Below, one piece after another: positions 30,413-32,625 of a stretch of 32,625 nucleotides of DNA. How positions within the stretch are numbered: position 1 is the stretch's first letter; every line of letters begins with the position of its first letter. The stretch is from positions 1 through 32,625 of the forward strand of contig CAYVMD010000023.1 in assembly GCA_964452465.1 (NCBI GenBank), read 5' to 3'. The notes below the pieces were generated by a model. The model searched no databases. It worked only from the letters and a program-made list of their open reading frames with translations, and had not been told where the DNA came from. This DNA is from CAYVMD01 sp964452465 (GTDB taxonomy: Bacteria; Armatimonadota; JACIXR01). Made by a program: the position numbers and the translations under genes.

Positions 30413-31639
30413 TTATTTCACCTCCTCTAAGAAGGGCTTCCTTATCTCGCAGGGCTTCGTCTTCATACCGCTCTCTGGCCCAGGTAGCCTCTCCACAGGT
30501 TGGGTGAGGAGGAATTTCCCTTCCTTTATCCATTCCTTCAGTATATTAGCTATCTCCCTCGCCTTGTAGTAACTGGAGAGGGAAGTGGTGGGCACCTTCT
30601 TTCCCAAGACCTCTATCTCCCCGCTCCTCAATTGGGCATAGGTTACATAGCCTAATACCTCGCTTTTCCGATTGGGATAGGCATCGCTGTAATCCACTAT
30701 TGGTGCCCATATCTCCTCATCGCTTATCGTTGCCCTACGGAATATCTCCTCGTTTAATATGGGGATTGGTATTCCCACTCCCACCGCCAGGCTCACACCG
30801 TACCCCCTGATGCTTGCCCCTCTCAACCATTCAGGGCTCATCTGCTTGAGATCCCCTATGAGGGCGAGGGTGCCGGCGGGAACCTTGGGCACTCCCAATT
30901 CCGTGCGGGGCACCGCTGGGCTATGCTGGGTCCCCCACCAAGCGACATAGCCTATCCCTCCCCCCAAAAATATGCGAGTGCCTATCCCTATCGTCTCATA
31001 TAGGGGATCTTTCAACAGGGGGCTAAGTTGCCCTGCTGAGCAGTAGTTGGCGTTGCCGAGGTTGGGTTTGAGGACCCCCATGTAGGTATATAGGGTGCGA
31101 TTGGAGAGGTTCACCGCCACATTGTAATTCTGATAACTGTTGCGGGGATTGAAGAGGATCGCCTCGTTTATCGTGTTCAGATTGATGTAGGTCTCCAATT
31201 CTTTGCGGGGATAACAATCCGTGCCATAACCTTCGGCGTAGAGGAGGACATCCTTCCCTCGCACTAAATCCTCGATAACATGCCCTCCTCCGTATTTGAA
31301 TTCCCCGGGGTAGTCGGTGTTAGCGGGATCGTTCTCGGGGATAGCTGTGGCGCCTATGTATAGGTCCACAGCGGCTAATCCTCCATAGGCGGGAACATCG
31401 TTGAGCCAAGCCCTTGACTTCTTTATCCGAGGAGCGGAATGCCCAAAGTTGATGAAAAGCCCCGATGAGCACATGGGACCGAAGGTTCCCGTCGTAACGA
31501 CATCCACCTTCCTATATGCTTCCTTGTAGCCCTCCTCCTGCGCTAACTTTATCGCTTCTTCCGCGGTGAGAACGACAACCTTGCCGCTCCTTATCTTCTC
31601 GTTTATCTCCTCTACAGTCCTTTCCTTCAATTTCAGCAC
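30413..31639 (-). CDS. DUF39 family L-aspartate semialdehyde sulfurtransferase (homocysteine biosynthesis)
   Basis: 408 residues of the DUF39/MA1821 family, which turns aspartate semialdehyde into homocysteine with sulfide-derived sulfur and so bypasses the O-acylhomoserine route. Family blocks seen: VVTTGTFGPMCSSGLFINFG, NDVPAYGGLAAVDLYIGAT, EFKYGGGHVIEDLVRGK and EGYGTDCYPRKE (Cys142, candidate sulfur-carrying cysteine), plus a glycine-rich RIFLGGGIGYVAWWGTQHSP. Length is normal for the version without fused CBS domains. Its NIL-ferredoxin partner is immediately downstream and cysK immediately upstream, so the cluster supplies both cysteine and homocysteine from sulfide. Confidence 0.93.
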   Translation of the reverse strand: MLKLKERTVEEINEKIRSGKVVVLTAEEAIKLAQEEGYKEAYRKVDVVTTGTFGPMCSSGLFINFGHSAPRIKKSRAWLNDVPAYGGLAAVDLYIGATAIPENDPANTDYPGEFKYGGGHVIEDLVRGKDVLLYAEGYGTDCYPRKELETYINLNTINEAILFNPRNSYQNYNVAVNLSNRTLYTYMGVLKPNLGNANYCSAGQLSPLLKDPLYETIGIGTRIFLGGGIGYVAWWGTQHSPAVPRTELGVPKVPAGTLALIGDLKQMSPEWLRGASIRGYGVSLAVGVGIPIPILNEEIFRRATISDEEIWAPIVDYSDAYPNRKSEVLGYVTYAQLRSGEIEVLGKKVPTTSLSSYYKAREIANILKEWIKEGKFLLTQPVERLPGPESGMKTKPCEIRKPFLEEVK

Positions 31640-31647
31640 CTCCTTCG

Positions 31648-32580
31648 TTATGTATTCTCAGAAAAAAGACCGGGGACCGAAAGGTAGCGTTCCCCTGTAT
31701 CGGGGAAGATCACGACCAAAAGTTTTCCCGCGTTCTCCTTCCTTTTAGCCACCCTTAAGGCACAAACGCAGGCTGCCCCCGAGGAGATACCGCAGAAAAT
31801 CCCCTCCTCTTTAGCCAACCTCCTCGTCATCTCGAACGCCTCCTCGTCACTTACCGTCATTATCTCATCTATGACCTCCAAATTCAAAACCTGGGGAACG
31901 AAACCTGCCCCTATCCCCATTATCCTGTGAGGTCCAGGGCGCCCCCCGGATAAAACAGGAGAGTTCTCCGGCTCTACCCCCACTATATAAAGGGAAGGCT
32001 TCAAGGGTTTAATTACCTCCCCTATCCCCGTCAATGTTCCTCCCGTTCCTATTCCCCCTACCACTATATCCACCTTTCCATCGGTATCCTCCCATATCTC
32101 CCTCGCCGTCGTCTCCCTGTGGATGGCAGGATTGGCTGGGTTGGAGAACTGATCGGGAATGAAGGCGGAGGGGAGGGAGGAGGCTATCTCCTGTGCCTTC
32201 TTTACCGCTCCCCTCATTCCCTCCTGCCCAGGCGTCAGGACCACTTCCGCTCCCAACGCTTTCAAGATCTTTATCCTCTCCTTGGACATCGTATCTGGCA
32301 TGGTCAATATCAATCTGTAGCCCCGAGAAGCGCACACCCAAGCGAGAGCTACCCCCGTGTTCCCGCTGGTGGGCTCCACGATCACCGTGTCCTTCCTTAG
32401 GAGTCCCTTCCTTTCCGCATCCCGTATCATGGAGACGCCTATCCTATCCTTCACGCTCCCACAGGGGTTGAAGGACTCCAATTTAGCCACAACCTCCGCC
32501 TGCGCCCCCTCGACAACCCTATTGAGCCGGACGAGGGGAGTTTTCCCTATAAGTTCGGTCATGTCCTTTGCTATCTTCAT
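31648..32580 (-). CDS. cysK: Cysteine synthase (O-acetylserine sulfhydrylase)
   Basis: 310 residues, typical for CysK/CysM. It joins O-acetylserine and sulfide to make cysteine. Motifs: TELIGKTPLVRLNRV at the N-terminus, the PLP lysine Lys44 in NPCGSVKDRI, the substrate loop VEPTSGNTGVALAW, the phosphate-binding GGIGTGGTLTGIGE and the C-terminal SSGAACVCALRVA. The length favours CysK over fused cystathionine synthases. AGGATTAGGAAG precedes the ATG. It is the first gene of a seven-gene minus-strand cluster; the promoter is only partly in the window. Confidence 0.95.
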   Translation of the reverse strand: MKIAKDMTELIGKTPLVRLNRVVEGAQAEVVAKLESFNPCGSVKDRIGVSMIRDAERKGLLRKDTVIVEPTSGNTGVALAWVCASRGYRLILTMPDTMSKERIKILKALGAEVVLTPGQEGMRGAVKKAQEIASSLPSAFIPDQFSNPANPAIHRETTAREIWEDTDGKVDIVVGGIGTGGTLTGIGEVIKPLKPSLYIVGVEPENSPVLSGGRPGPHRIMGIGAGFVPQVLNLEVIDEIMTVSDEEAFEMTRRLAKEEGIFCGISSGAACVCALRVAKRKENAGKLLVVIFPDTGERYLSVPGLFSENT

Positions 32581-32615
32581 CTTCCTAATCCTTTCGCTAA
32601 AATATACTTTTAAAG

Positions 32616-32621
32616 ATTATA
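32616..32621 (-). promoter_or_regulatory. Possible -10 box of the cysK cluster
   Basis: A perfect minus-strand TATAAT 36 bases before the cysK ATG. The -35 box would lie beyond the window edge and cannot be checked; a second candidate, TATATT, lies at 32601-32606. Confidence 0.4.
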
Positions 32622-32625
32622 AGGC

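Overview
The window looks like a chromosomal segment of an uncultured, anaerobic or microaerophilic, saccharolytic and probably thermophilic bacterium. Bacterial signs are strong purine-rich ribosome binding sites, sigma70-type -35/-10 promoters, Sec signal peptides and a classical rho-independent terminator. Thermophily is inferred only from the heavy use of AGG (Arg) and ATA (Ile) codons and the purine-rich coding strands. The many large secreted sugar-acting proteins, together with URO-D-family proteins, recall Armatimonadota/Fervidibacteria-like or other candidate-phylum genomes, but no marker here fixes the phylum.

Layout. Positions 1-496 (-) hold the start of a cysteine desulfurase, transcribed divergently from a methanol-type methyltransferase operon (669-4821, +): mtaB, an MtaA-MtaC fusion and a second MtaA-like gene. 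A tiny zinc-ribbon gene (4887) and a 1267-residue secreted multidomain protein (5165-8968) follow. On the minus strand, a secreted GH42-like hydrolase is coupled by an ATGA overlap to a URO-D-family gene (11563-8982). Then come a 474-base stretch of uncertain content and a beta-propeller repeat gene that contains a 100-N assembly gap (12038-13201, -). Positions 13356-18977 (+) encode three secreted proteins in a row: a propeller, a PQQ-repeat plus helical-domain protein broken by a frameshift, and a lectin-fold/lyase-like protein. A broken DNA methyltransferase (19027-19758, -) and a secreted sialidase-type protein (19863-21059, -) precede a large secreted clan GH-A hydrolase (21138-23825, +), an oxidoreductase plus folK pair (23897-25408), a small membrane protein with its own promoter and terminator, and a frameshifted beta-helix protein (25835-26895).

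Positions 32580-26967 (-) form a tight seven-gene cluster: cysK, a DUF39 homocysteine-forming sulfurtransferase, its NIL-ferredoxin partner, a 100-residue cysteine-free protein resembling the glycyl-radical tail of anaerobic ribonucleotide reductase, rubredoxin, a short-form hybrid cluster protein and a flavodiiron protein. It joins sulfide assimilation to defence of an anaerobe against O2, NO and peroxide. The radical-tail protein, possibly a YfiD-like spare part for NrdD, is the most interesting single gene.

How it fits together: secreted hydrolases release sugars and possibly methanol from methylated glycans, MtaB/C/A would capture methyl groups, and the minus-strand cluster makes cysteine and homocysteine and protects oxygen-sensitive enzymes. 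The link between these modules is inference. Three genes carry single-base frame breaks, four in all, so consensus errors should be suspected before real gene decay.
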